Shown here piece after piece: positions 1 through 12,900 of a DNA stretch of 64,000 nt. Each line of letters starts with the position of its first letter. Positions within the stretch are counted from its first letter, which is position 1. The stretch covers positions 17,357,992 to 17,421,991 of the forward strand of contig NC_079375.1 of assembly GCF_021018895.1 (NCBI RefSeq). The letters run 5' to 3'. The position numbers were made by a program, and so were the translations under genes. Source of the stretch: Seriola aureovittata (lineage: Eukaryota; Chordata; Actinopteri; Carangiformes; Carangidae). The notes below the pieces were generated by a model. It worked only from the letters and a program-made list of their open reading frames with translations. It had not been told where the DNA came from and searched no databases.

Positions 1-1399
1 GGGAGGGGGAGGGGTGGGAGAGGGTCAGACAAAGCGGCAGATTGTCGGGAGTCTGGACATGTCTAGGAGCCTGCACCAAACAAAGGAAATACACCGAAAT
101 ATCCCCATTTTATATATCATAGATCTTTAGTGGCACATTTCAACACTGAACTCACATTCCTAACTCATATATATGTTTATGGCAGATTAATTGTCTTTGC
201 TGAGCAGATTTTAGGCTGAAACGGGGCAGCAGGCGCACAAACACGGGACTGGGCGGTGTTACGCCCTGCACCCAGCTCTGTCTGCCGATGCTGCTGCTGG
301 CGTACGAGCCGCGGCATTTTTATACATGTAATTTTTCTCTTTTGTTTTTACCAACATATGCCGCACACTTTGACCGGGATCATGTTGTGGGTTTGGTTTG
401 CCCGTCGCTGCCGCGGTAGCGTTATGGCATTGTTCTCTTTGTTTGAAAAAGCCATGCTTTCTGCTTCCCAGAATGACATCACACTCTGTGCGCCCTATTG
501 GTCGCCGGGAATGAACCGTCCATATTTAAAGAAACAGAGCACACAGTAGGTGCTGGTGGAGCAACATGAGTTGACACAAGCAGTGCAGCAGCCATTGACA
601 GTATATTTGGGCAGACAGGCTCTTCATGAATATCCCACATAGCTGCTGGATTTGTTTTCAGTGTTATTTAGATATGAATACATACATTTGAGAATGGTTG
701 GTTTCCATAATAAAAATGTGCATTTGTTGGAGTTCTGTCCTGCTGGTGTTTGTTTTTGAAGATTCAGCACCGACTACACACAATGCAGCTGAGTTATTTG
801 TCTACATATTCAGAAATATATTGGAACTGCTTTTATTTGACTACGTGTTTGTTTGTTTATGGAACATAATCACAGTTATTTATATACCAATCAGGCTAAT
901 GCAACAGTCCTTCAATAAACCCTTTCAGTGTTCAGTTTTCATTTCAGCTGTTTTAGAGAGGTGTTGATTCAACTTTATTGCCATTTTAAAAGCTGCACTC
1001 TATGTGCTGTTGGAACTGTTGCTTTATGCTAAGAGGTGTTTTAATATATTGTCCACCTAATTTATTTCAATGAATGTAGACTAAATATTAAAAATGCTAG
1101 CACCACAAACTGCATCATCCAAAATCCACCTACAAAGTTAGATCAGCATCTCTTGTTTTCAACAAAAACTGAACATTATAACCTCGATAAAATGATTATT
1201 GCAGGTCAGTTGTATCAGATAGAAATAGTTTTAACAATGTCTTAATAAACGTGCAACAGAGCGTTTAAATGAACCGATTTTATTTGATTACATAACCACA
1301 TCTTTATAGCTACAGTGTGTATATACAAGTGTATATGAAATTTTTGTGTTTATTTTATAAAACTAATGCCCATGTGCTTCTCCTTTCTGCACCTTCCAG
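1..1399. other. non-coding stretch, probably end of a mex3 intron
   Basis: No credible coding exon is seen. The coding exon that follows begins in phase 1 within the first KH domain, so an upstream exon carrying the Mex3 N-terminus must exist; I could not find it here and think the window starts inside that intron. Positions 241-560 are more GC-rich than their surroundings and hold an inverted CCAAT (attgg, about 497-501) followed about 23 bp later by tatttaaag, so an internal promoter is possible but unproven. The rest is AT-rich and featureless. Confidence 0.5.
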
Positions 1400-1641
1400 G
1401 TTGTAAGATCAAGGCCTTGCGTGCCAAAACAAACACCTACATAAAGACTCCCGTGAGGGGCGAGGATCCTGTTTTCATCGTGACGGGACGCAGGGAGGAT
1501 GTGGAGATGGCCAAACGTGAAATTGTCTCTGCGGCTGAGCATTTCTCTATGATCCGGGCATCCCGCTGCAAAGCTGGAGGACCTGGTGGAGGGGGCTCGC
1601 TTCCTGGACCACCACACCTACCTGGACAGACCACCATACAG
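1400..1641 (+). CDS. mex3d: mex3 exon encoding most of KH1
   Basis: Acceptor accttccag ends at 1399 and donor gtacag starts at 1642. The exon starts with the last two bases of a Gly codon and ends on a complete Gln codon (phase 0). Reading past the donor meets a stop within seven codons, so the intron is real. It encodes KH1 after the GxxG loop and a Gly/Pro-rich inter-KH linker. Confidence 0.85.
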
Positions 1642-3012
1642 GTACAGAAACCTGTGGCTTAGTCATCATGTTGTGTTTTTGTTTTATGCTTGCCAGATAA
1701 CAAAGGAATTATTTGATGCTAGTTTTATTAACATCTCTAGAAAGTAAAGTTTTTGTTATTCAGACATTAAAATATTTTTATATCATTCATCCAGGTCAGG
1801 GTGCCCTACAGAGTAGTTGGTCTAGTTGTTGGACCGAAGGGAGCAACTATCAAGCGCATCCAGCAACAGACTCACACCTACATCGTGACACCTAGTCGAG
1901 AGAAAGACCCTGTGTTTGAGGTGACTGGGATGCCAGAAAATGTGGACCGAGCGAGAGAGGAGATCGAGACCCACATCACCCTGCGAACTGGAACCTTTGT
2001 GGACCTGCAGGGAGACAACGACTTCCACACCAACGGCACTGATGTCAGTCTGGAAGGCCTGGGCTCTCTGAGTGGAGGACTTGGAGCATCTCTGTGGTCC
2101 AGGGCTACCAATCACCATTCTGCCCCCCCTCCGCCTCCACCTTCCCCCCCTCCTCCTATTCCCATGTCCATGCACCACTCCTCCAACCGGAAGATGTCCT
2201 CCTCCGTCGCCTATCACACGCACAACAGCGGGATGAGCTCAGACAGCTTCAGCACCACCCGCAAAGCCAACGAGGGAGGCAGTCCCACTAGCCCTTTTAG
2301 CACAGGCTCCAGCAGTGCTGGAGGAGGATTCACTTTTGGGGGCGATTCCACCCCAGGACTGCCCTCCTCAGATGAACTGGGCTTTGAGTTCAGTGCTTCC
2401 AACATATGGGCGCCTTTCGTCAACGGTGGAACAGGCAATAAGACAGCCGGCTCCTCCCAGCAGCAGCCTCTACGTCGCAACAGTAGCGGCCTCAGCGGTG
2501 GCGCCATCACTCCACGATTGTCTCCAACTCTGCCTCAGGACACAGGCGTGGGCCCTCTGGATCACCCGCTAGCCCGTCGTGCACAGAGCGACCCCCTCAG
2601 CACTCTCTCATGGCTACAGTCTGGCAGCGCAGGAGGCGGCTCCTTCTCTGGAGCCTCCAGTTCTAGCTCTGGCGGCTCGTCGACCGGTTACTCCTCCTGC
2701 TCGGCCTCCTCTCTACCTGGTGGCTCTCCCACTGACTCAGAGGGAGGCAGCAGCGGCGTCGGTCTCAGCTCGGGGATGCTGAGCCGGCTGAAAGGCAGCT
2801 CTGGCCCTGGGGTCGCGGGTCTGGTCGGCGTTGGCCCCGGGGTCAACAGGGACTGCTTTGTGTGTTTCGAGAGCGAGGTGACAGCAGCCCTGGTGCCTTG
2901 TGGCCACAACCTGTTCTGCATGGAGTGTGCCGGGCAAATCTGCCAGTCAGCTGAGCCAGAGTGCCCTGTCTGCCACACCCCAACCACACAGTGCATCCGC
3001 ATCTTCTCTTAA
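1400..3012 (+). CDS. mex3d: Mex-3 RNA-binding protein (KH-KH-RING), 3' exons, partial
   Basis: Mex-3 proteins bind mRNA through two KH domains and carry a C-terminal RING with E3 ubiquitin-ligase activity; they act in cytoplasmic granules in post-transcriptional control. Two exons are visible: 1400-1641 and 1795-3012 (stop 3010-3012), separated by a 153-bp GT-AG intron. The first opens inside KH1 with [20 protein letters not shown]; its GxxG loop straddles the upstream junction. The second carries KH2 with a GPKG loop ([20 protein letters not shown]), then a long Ser/Gly/Pro-rich linker with a poly-Pro run, the Mex3 block [19 protein letters not shown], and a C-terminal C3HC4 RING starting [19 protein letters not shown] and ending IRIFS. 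The 5' exon lies outside the window. All four vertebrate Mex3 paralogues share this architecture; mex3d is chosen mainly because MEX3D, BTBD2, EEF2 and UNC13A share human 19p13. Family is certain, paralogue moderate. Confidence 0.9.
1795..3012 (+). CDS. mex3d: mex3 terminal exon: KH2, linker, RING
   Basis: Acceptor catccag ends at 1794; the exon is 1218 nt (405 codons plus TAA). KH2 occupies about the first 65 residues. About 290 residues of Ser/Gly/Pro-rich disordered linker follow, then a RING of roughly 50 residues at the extreme C-terminus, as usual for the family. Confidence 0.9.
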   Translation, partial: VRVPYRVVGLVVGPKGATIKRIQQQTHTYIVTPSREKDPVFEVTGMPENVDRAREEIETHITLRTGTFVDLQGDNDFHTNGTDVSLEGLGSLSGGLGASLWSRATNHHSAPPPPPPSPPPPIPMSMHHSSNRKMSSSVAYHTHNSGMSSDSFSTTRKANEGGSPTSPFSTGSSSAGGGFTFGGDSTPGLPSSDELGFEFSASNIWAPFVNGGTGNKTAGSSQQQPLRRNSSGLSGGAITPRLSPTLPQDTGVGPLDHPLARRAQSDPLSTLSWLQSGSAGGGSFSGASSSSSGGSSTGYSSCSASSLPGGSPTDSEGGSSGVGLSSGMLSRLKGSSGPGVAGLVGVGPGVNRDCFVCFESEVTAALVPCGHNLFCMECAGQICQSAEPECPVCHTPTTQCIRIFS

Positions 3013-6000
3013 TGCCCCGAGCAGGGGGGTGGGGTGGGGGATAAAATATGAGGGTTGGGTGACAGGAAGAGGACTTGAGTGGGGCACCAGCTGTGGCGGA
3101 GGCGATGGAAGGATTCACACTAATAACCTTCACACACACATGATGGACCATAATAAATACATTAATAGAGATGATGATACTATAAGGATGTTGATTTATT
3201 GCTCATAACTGTCAAGATTAATAATAACAATAATAATAATAATAATAATGACAATGACTTATTTTCAGAGTGAAGTTAATTGAAACTGGTCTGCAGACAG
3301 TTGGGGCTCAGACAGTCTCTAGGTGGTGAACTTATGGAAGGAAACTAGTGTCTTATCTCTCTTCAGGCCTTCATTTTGACCCGGAGCAGCCTGCATCGCT
3401 GGCCGCCGGTCTGTCTCAACATTTCTTCATTCTGGCTTCTTCAGATCTCTGCCTGCTTTCTCTCTCACAGCCTTTCCTTTTGACACTTTTGTACTTAACA
3501 GATATTTTTCGATGAAGCTGTCACTGAGGCCTGCACTTTTCTACTCCTTATTTTAATGTTCTTGACAGGACGCAAACTGTTCCAACAAACAAACCCCTTG
3601 CTTTCTCCTCTGCTCTCACTCATGCTGTTGTTTGTGACATGAAGCGGCGGGGTTGCTATTTTTCTGTAAGCTTGGAACTTTTTTAAAGGTCGGCATGTAG
3701 TCAGGCACCAAGCAGAACAATACACCCGAGGGACCTCTTAAGGATGAATTCCTGTTTCTCGTTGCCACAGAAGAAAAATTAGCCATCAGTAATGCCAAAT
3801 GAATGCTATTAATAGTCGTCTCGTAATTCCTGATCAAACTCAATAACATGTTGGATGAATTTGGATGAGTTTACCCCACATTTCAAATGTGGCTGCTGCA
3901 TCAATTCACATTAATTATCCTTTAATACGTCAGAAACGTACCATTAGTGATACTGAAGGAATGTGTCTGAGGTCTGTACGTTTGGGCTGCCTGACAATCC
4001 CTTTACATCTCTCTATCTTGCGCGCGCATGTGTGTGTGTGTGTGTGTGAGAGTAATGCCCACTCATGCTGTTCTTCATGTCGGCATCGTTATATGTCCTC
4101 ACCTTGAGAAGGTCTGGTTTCTGTCCTGCTGCCCCTCTCCTTCACTTCACTCAGTCTTATAGGAAGGCGATGCTCTGATCCATCCACACCGGGACATTTT
4201 CCTGTCATATCCTGTCTGTTACACTTAGATCGACTCATTTAGTGTTTTATACTAGTTTTTGACTCTTGACTGTCGAGTGTGTGGCTTACAGACATATTTT
4301 GAATTTTAGGATAAGATAGGGCTTTTCTGATGTCACACGTGAATGTTTTGTCCAATAAGGTTAAGGAGAGATGTCCACTCCTCCCACATGAAACAATAGT
4401 AAGGGGCTCGATTGAAGCATTTTTTTTTCATGCACTGTAACCCACAGCCCCTCTAAAAAGTAAAAAATCTAAAAAAAAAAAAGCAAAAAAAAAAAAAACA
4501 AAAAGAAACAGTTCTTACTGTTTTGTTAAGTTTTGGTCTTCCACCCCACTCTCACAGCAAAGCTGTATGGCACTCTCAGATGACACACTGTCACACCCAT
4601 ATAGCGCTGTACTCCCGGCCAAATGTAGTGCACTATATGGTTAGTTGTTTGCGATTTGTCCTGTGTTTCATAGCATAACTTCCGATGAGGCAGTTGCATC
4701 CTGTTTTTGTGTTTGTGCTTTTTTTTTGTTGTTTGTTTTTTTTGTTTTTTTCTCTCAAGAGTTTGCAGTAACTGCCTCCTATAGTGTTAATACTGTACGG
4801 AAGATTTGGGCGATGTCTGTGTGATGGTACACGGTTGCTGTTTGTGGCCCTTTTGAACATAACATGGAATTAGCTCATAGAATGAGACAAGCCATGACAA
4901 CTGAATTAAAATGACACATACCTAATTCTCAAGGGCTTCCTCTGACTGCACAGACACATGATCACATTTTTCAGGCTCGCACAGTAGGAAAGAATCAACT
5001 TATCCTTTATGGCAGCTAGTAGCTAGGTCATCCAGGGCTTCCAGACACTCTTTGTGTTCAAATCCCAGCAGCTGCAGAATGTTTTTGCTTGTTGTTATTA
5101 ATTATTTTCTTAACTGTCCCTACACAGTCATCACATTCAGATCCTATTAGAGTGTAGGGCATCGCCGTCACAGTGTGTCCTCCACCCTGGACGTAGCCGC
5201 AGATCAGGATGGGTTGTGGGGTTTTAATAACAAGGAAAAAAGGGTAACTCTACTTGAGTAAATGATAGGTGAAAATGGGCAGTTGCTGCTGTGCTTTGGT
5301 GCTCCAGCCAGTGTAATGTTCGACTTATTTGCTGTCTTGACTGTTTGTTTGCTACTTGGGTGACAGGGGCAGTAGGAATCTAATAAGCAGCTGTCCTGGT
5401 TGAGCGCAGCAGTGCACTGATTCATGTGTCCACACGTGTAGGAAAAATCTGCCCAGGAGCTGTACTGGTAGTCTTTCTAAAGGCTATCCCATGGTGCTTT
5501 GGTTGCAGCAGGAGGTCCACTCAAGTTGTCAGTCAAAACTCTTGCAGTGCATCGTAGACCTGGCAACCCTGTTCTCATTCTCGTCAAAACTGGCAACCCA
5601 TCCCGTCTGATGTCGGGCGTCGCATTTCATCTTCTTACTCGTGCACACTCTGAACAGATGCAGGGCCACGAATATGTCTGAGTGAACAGATCAGTCGTGT
5701 CTACTGTGTGAGTCTGTTGAGGCCAATCTTGCAGCCCATCTTCAAACTGTCCAAGTCGACGTATTAAAGAAATTGTTGTATTTTGCCAGATGGGTCTAAT
5801 GTCAGTCCTGGTGCTGCACTGGGATTTTTCTGGCCAATGAGAGAATGTTAGGGTTTAATGTACAGTAGTTTAATTGTTAAAAAGGTACAAATGTTTTCAG
5901 ATTGACTGCTGATTTTTATTTTATTTTATTTTTTGTTAGCCAAACTTACCCCCTCCCCCATTTCCTTCCTAAAGGTTTGAAAACAGGGTTTCCTGAGGCA

Positions 6001-6705
6001 TGCTAGCCAGTGACCTCTGACCTTTTTTTTTTTGTGATTAGAGGGGGGATGCAAAGAGAGCCACGCCATTAAGGGGTGACAGACTCCCCTTAAGCCTCCG
6101 CTCTTCTATTTTTGCTTTAATTCTCTTTGTATGCAGAACCAAAATGTAAAACGTCAGCAAACTAGGTTTCAGTCCTGACCTGTGTGTGTATATACCCTGA
6201 ATACAATCATTGGGATCTTGTTTTCAAAAGCAAAATGACTTAATTGAAGATAAGTGTAGTTTCTAAAGAACATGTATCATTATTTGTAAGTTAACCATCT
6301 GCATGTCTTCAAGCCACCTGGCATTAGCTAATAATTTTTAAGATTTAAAAAAAAAAAAAAAAAAAATTTTTACACATTTTATTTTTTACAATTTATTTGC
6401 TTACCTAAATATCCCAGACAATAATGTGACCCTTTTTATTACTTCAAATTTATTTTTATTTTCCATTTTTTATTTTCCTTATTTCCTGTGTACTACATAT
6501 AGGCAATTTATAACAAAATGAGAAAACTATTGAAGAAATTTTAAAATTGAAATATATTTTATTTGAAAGTTTATGGACCTTTTAACCGTGACCCGGGAAA
6601 ATTGTATAATCATATAATTTGAGCTGACTTGACGGTTATGAGAAATGTATCAAGAGTTTTATTTTTTATGCTTCTTTAATAAAGTCTTGTTTTTTGGTTT
6701 CATTT
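3013..6705 (+). other. mex3d: mex3d 3' UTR (predicted)
   Basis: The stop codon is followed by about 3.7 kb with no other gene. A canonical AATAAA at 6678-6683 followed by a T/GT-rich stretch (gtcttgttttttggtttc) is the best polyadenylation site; an earlier AATAAA lies at 3152-3157. The interval holds several A and T homopolymer runs (for example 4472-4500, 4720-4750, 6346-6366) and a short AAT microsatellite at about 3220-3248. Mex3 mRNAs generally have long 3' UTRs; the end point is inferred. Confidence 0.55.
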
Positions 6706-8255
6706 TTTTACTGTAAAATAAGAACTTGTGGCTTTGTGTCTTTATTTGAGCTGGGTGCAGAGGAGTAATGTGCAGCATCTTCACCACATGATGGCAGTAG
6801 AGATGCCTGCATCAGAGCAGCAGATCAAACCATGAATAATGGTGGTGGTGATGGTGGTGGGGAGAACTGCAGCTCAAAAATGTTTTTCTTTGCTCATCTG
6901 AAAACAGAACAATGTTAATTCTTTAGAAAATTAATAGATCAGTGGGATTGGCCTGGATCTAACATTTTAATGGAAATGTGTGTTTTTATTTCTTTTGAAC
7001 ACCTACTTAAGAATAATCCTGAAATGATGAGTCAATAGAAAATTAAACACTTTTGTTAAAGGTCCCCTATGAAACTTCTATATTCAAATTTCTCTTTTAC
7101 ACCAGTATGAATTAAAGATATGTAGGTTATAGGTCACAGTTCAGACAAAAGCAAATGTAGGATGTCAGCATGCATTCTGGTTAGGATCCTATTTCACTCT
7201 TGTAGCATTTTATGAACTGAACTAAAACTGAAAGGATTAGTAAATGGACAGCAAACTGATTGGCAATGATTTTGATAATACTTTGTCATTTGTCTAGCAA
7301 AAATGCTAAATATTTACAGGTCCCAGCCTCTTTAAGTGAAGTTAGAGGATAAGTTAAGAGTTTGCTGCATTTCCTTGTCAAACATTATACAAACATTCTT
7401 TCGTCTGAAAAACCTCAGTGTTGGGATGAAAGAGATAGTTATTTTTCACTATTGTCTGACCTTTTATAAATCAACTGTTTAAGTAAAAGGGAAAATGATT
7501 GGAAGATTCATTTGTGATGAAAGTGCTAGTTTCAGTCCTAAATCAAAGTAGGATCACCTCTGCCATATATTGCTACAGAGTATGACTGTGTTTACTCAGA
7601 CTGACAATCAGTAACTCATGATGATTCTTGTAATTTTACACTAAAGGGTTAAGAGAAAATGTTCTGAAGTCCCATTGTTCTGTTTTCTAGACTTTCTAGC
7701 AAATTTTTTCTCCACTCTGGACTGAACATTTAAAACATGTGGTGATGTGTGATAGTACCCTCCCCCCCTCCACAGGGAGGTCAGCGGTCACGTAGAGAAC
7801 AGACTGAGCGCTCACTGCAGTGGAAGCCTGAAGCCGAAGCTTTGTGTCAATATAACATCCTGCTGTCTCAATCCAAGAGGCATCAGCAAGGCTGGGCCAA
7901 TGTATAAGCCAGCTAAGTGGCTGGTTAGGGCCCCTGTGGCCACCAGGGGGCCTCGTTCACACTTTGTTTGGAGTGAAGTCATATTAAATCATTCCAATGC
8001 GCCCTCCAAGACGCTACATCTCCAGGACAGCCGATCTAGGCATGCTAACATTTGAATGACTGAAAGGGCGGGGCTATTTGAAGTCACCAGAAACATGTCA
8101 GCTGATGATATGTAACCATGTTAGCTAGTGTTAACTAGCAAGCTAACTCTGGTTTCTGTCTTCTGTAGGCTAACAGTCAGGTTGCTAGCAGGAGTAAACA
8201 TAAAATGGAGGATATGTCAAAGTATGAGTTCAATTTCTGTCGAAGAATCCCATGA
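6706..8255. other. intergenic, no gene seen; possible mobile-element debris
   Basis: No coding exon is supported. The sequence is AT-rich up to about 7.74 kb, then abruptly GC-richer (7750-8100), with an imperfect palindrome at 7928-7952 and a GTTAGCT...AGCTAAC inverted repeat at 8120-8147 just before the minisatellite. The composition change and the inverted repeats suggest a degraded transposon, but I cannot name it. Confidence 0.35.
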
Positions 8256-9689
8256 AAATGAAAATGAATATAATGACTTTTTTATACCATACTATACTAT
8301 AGCATTTTATGCCTTACTATACTAGGACCTTTTGACCTTATGCCTTTATGCTATGACTTTATGATGTACTATACTATGACTTTTTGAGCCTGACTATATT
8401 ATTACTTTTTGTTCCTTACTATGTTATGACTTTATGCCTTACTATATTATGACTTTTTGATTTACTATGCTATGACTTTTTATTCCTTACTATGTTATGA
8501 CTTTATGACGTACTATATTATGACTTTATAACTTACTATCCTATAACTTTTTATGCCTTACTATACTATAACATTTTATGCATTACAATATTATAACTTT
8601 ATGATGTACTATATGATGACATTTTTATGCCTTACTATACTATGACTTTTTATAACCTACTATACTATGACATTTTATGGGTTACTATATTATAACTTTT
8701 AAGGCCTTACTATAGTATGACATTTTATAACCTATGTTGTTAGGCCTTTCTATAGTATGATACTTGTTGACACCTTTATGACTTACCACATTGTAATGTT
8801 TTTTGAGATTTTCATGCCTTACTATACCATGACGTTTTTATGACATTTTAATGTCTTACTATACTATGACATTTTATGCCTTACTTTATGACTTTTTATG
8901 CCTTACTATACTATGACTCTTCATGCCTTACTATATTATTCCGTTTTTTGACATATTTATGCCTTACTATTCGATGACTTTTTATGCCTTACTATACTAT
9001 GACATTTTTTCACATTTTTATGCCTTACTATACTATGACTTTTTATGCCTTACTATACTATGATGTTTTTTTGACATTTTAATGTCATACAATACTATGA
9101 CATTTTATGCCTTACTATACTATGACCTTTTATGCCTTACTATACTATGCCGTTTTTTCACATTTTTATGCCGTACTATTCAATGACTTTTCATGCCTTA
9201 CTATGCTATGACGTTTTTTAACATATTTATGCCTTACCACACTGTGACATTTTTATGCCTTACTATAGTATGACTTTTTATGCCTTACTATACTATGACA
9301 TTTTTTTTTTACATTTTTATGCCTTACTATATTATAACTTTTTATGCCTTACTATACTATGCCGTTTTTTCACATTTTTATGCCTTACTATTCAATGACT
9401 TTTTATGCCTTACTATACTATGACATTTTTTTCTATTTTTGTGTCTTACTATACTATGACTTTTAATGCCTTACTATACTAAGTCGTTTTTTCACATTTT
9501 TATGCCTTACTATACTATGATTTTTCATGCCCTACTATACTATGCCGTTTTTTCACATTTTTATGCCTTACTATTCAATGACTTTTTATGCCTTACTGTA
9601 CTATGACGTTTTTTCAAATTTTTATGCCTTACTATACTATGATGTTTTTTCAAATATTTTGGTCCTTACTATATTATGACTTTTATGCC

Positions 9690-9990
9690 TTACTATACTA
9701 TGACGTTTTTTTTGACATTTTAATGTCTTACTATACTATGACATTTTATGCCTTACTATATTATGACTTTTTATACCTTATTATACTGACATTTTTTTTT
9801 TACATTTTTGTGCCTTACTATACTATGACTTTTTATGCCTTACTATACTATGACGTTTTTTTTGACATTTTAATGTCTTACTATACTATGACATTTTATG
9901 CCTTACTATATTATGACTTTTTATACCTTATTATATTATGACATTTTTTTTACATTTTTGTGCCTTACTATACTATGACATTTTATGCCT
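9690..9990 (+). repeat. 150-bp tandem duplication within the minisatellite
   Basis: The marker gacattttaatgtcttac occurs at 9714 and 9864, exactly 150 bp apart, and the surrounding monomers match. This is a separate, shorter higher-order duplication on the left side of the array. Confidence 0.7.
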
Positions 9991-12900
9991 TACTATACTA
10001 TGACGTTTTTTCAAATTTTTATACCTTACTATAATATGACTTTTCATGCCTTACTATACTATGATGTTTTTTCACATTTTTATGCCTTACTATACTATGA
10101 TGTTTTTTCAAATATTTTCGTCCTTACTATATCGTGACTTTTATGCCTTACTATACTATGACGTTTTTTCAAATTTTTATACCTTACTATACTATGACTT
10201 TTCATGACTTACTATACTATGACATTTTTTTTTACATTTTTATGCCTTACTATACTATGCCGTTTTTTCACAGTTTTATGCCTTACTATTCAATGACTTT
10301 TTATGCCTTATTATACTATGACATTTTTTTACATTTTTGTGTCTTACTATACTATGACTTTTCATGCCTTACTATACTATGACGTTTTTTCAAACTTTAA
10401 TGCCTTACTATACTATGACATTTTATGCCTTACTATACTATGATGTTTTTTCAAATTTTTATACCTTACTATACTATGACTTTTCATGCCTTACTATACT
10501 ATGACGTTTTTTCACATTTTTATGCCTTACTATACTATAATGTTTTTTTGACATTTTAATGTCTTACTATACTATGACATTTTATGCCTTGCTATATTAT
10601 GACTTTTTATGCCTTACTATACTATGACATTTTTTTAACATTTTTATGCCTTACTATACTATGACTTTTAATGCCTTACTATACTATGATATTTTTCAAA
10701 TTTTTATGCCTTACTATACTATGACTTTTCATGCCTTACTATACTATGATGTTTTTTTACATTTTTATGTCTTACTATACTATGACATTTTATGCCTTAC
10801 TATACTACGATGTTTTTTCAAATTTTTATACCTTACTATACTATGACTTTTTATGACTTACTATACTATGACTTTTTTTTTTTTACATTTTTATGCCTTA
10901 CTATACTGTGACTTCTTATGCCTTACTATACTATGCCGTTTTTTTACATTTTTATGTCTTACTATACTGTCGTTTTTTCACATTTTTATGCCTTACTATA
11001 CTATGACGTTTTTTCAAATTTTTATACCTTACTATAATATGACTTTTCATGCCTTACTATACTATGACGTTTTTTGACATTTTTATGCCTTACTATACTA
11101 TGACTTTTCATGCCTTACTATACTATGACATTTTTTCACATTTTTATGCCTTACTATAATGACTTTTCATGCCTTACTATACTATGACATTTTTTCACAT
11201 TTTTATGCCTTACTATACTATGACCTTTATGCCTTACTATACTATGACGTTTTTTCAAATTTTTATACCTTACTATAATATGACTTTTCATGCCTTACTA
11301 TACTATGACGTTTTTTGACATTTTTATGCCTTACTATACTATGACTTTTCATGCCTTACTATACTATGACATTTTTTCACATTTTTATGCCTTACTATAC
11401 TATGACATTTTTTTACATTTTTGTGTCTTACTATACTATGACTTTTCATGCCTTACTATACTATGACATTTTTTCAAACTTTAATGCCTTACTATAATAT
11501 GACTTTTCATGCCTTACTATACTATGACGTTTTTTTCACATTTTTATGCCTTACTATACTATGATGTTTTTTTGAAATTTTAATGTCTTACTATACTATG
11601 ACATTTTATGCCTTACTATACTATGACTTTTTATGCCTTACTATACTATGACATTTTTTTTTTTACATTTTTATGCCTTACTATATTATGACTTTTCATG
11701 CCTTACTATACTATGACTTTTTTTTCAAATTTTTATGCCTTACTATAATATCACGTTTTTTCACATTTTTATGCCTTACTATAATATCACGTTTTTTTCA
11801 CATTTTTATACCTTAATATAATATGACTTTTCATGCCTTATTATACTATGACATTTTTTCACATTTTTATGCCTTACTATAATATGACTTTTCATGCCTT
11901 ACTATACTATGACGTTTTTTCACATTTTCATGCCTTACTATACTATGATGTTTTTTTGACATTTTAATGTCTTAATATACTATGACATTTTATGCCTTAC
12001 TATATTATGACTTTTTATGCCTTACTATACTATGACATTTTTTTTTTTACATTTTTATGTCTTACTATACTATGGCTTTTTATGCCTTACTATACTATGA
12101 TATTTTTCAAATTTTTATGCCTTACTATACTATGACTTTTCATGCCTTACTATACTATGACATTTTATGCCTTACTATACTATGATGTTTTTTCACATTT
12201 TTATGCCTTACTATACTATGACTTTTCATGCCTTACTATACTATGCCGTTTTTTCACATTTTTGTGTCTTACTATACTATGACTTTTCATGCCTTACTAT
12301 ACTATGACGTTTTTTCACATTTTTATGCCTTACTATACTATGACATTTTTTTACATTTTTGTGTCTTACTATACTATGACTTTTCATGCCTTACTATACT
12401 ATGACGTTTTTTTCACATTTTTATGCCTTACTATACTACGATGTTTTTTCAAATTTTTATACCTTACTATACTATGACTTTTCATGCCTTACTATACTAT
12501 GACGTTTTTTCACATTTTTGTGCCTGACGGTTTTTCAAATTTTTATACCTTAGTATAATATGACTTTTCATGCCTTACTATACTATGACGTTTTTTCACA
12601 TTTTTATGCCTTACTATACTATGATGGTTTTTCAAATATTCTGGTCCTTACTATATTGTGACTTTTATGCCTTACTATACTATGACTTTTCATGCCTTAC
12701 TATACTATGATGTTTTTTTGACATTTTAATGTCATACTATACTATGACATTTTATGCCTTACTATATTATGACATTTTATGCCTTACTATACTATGACAT
12801 TTTTTGACATTTTTGTGCCTGACGGTTTTTCAAATTTTTATACCTTAGTATAATATGACTTTTCATGCCTTACTATACTATGACGTTTTTTCACATTTTT

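Noticed and set aside
1801..2510. Overlapping frames on both strands within the mex3 terminal exon
   Set aside because: Shadows of the GC-rich Ser/Gly/Pro linker; only the frame with KH2 and RING is conserved.
8203..8253. Short peptide-like stretch MEDMSKYEFNFCRRIP before the minisatellite
   Set aside because: Only 16 codons to a stop, no splice sites or homology I can name; possibly transposon debris.
9588..9941. 117-codon open frame (MPYYTMTF... repeats), the longest of many in the array
   Set aside because: It is a direct translation of the minisatellite monomer, no start context or homology, and frames break whenever a 25-bp monomer intervenes.
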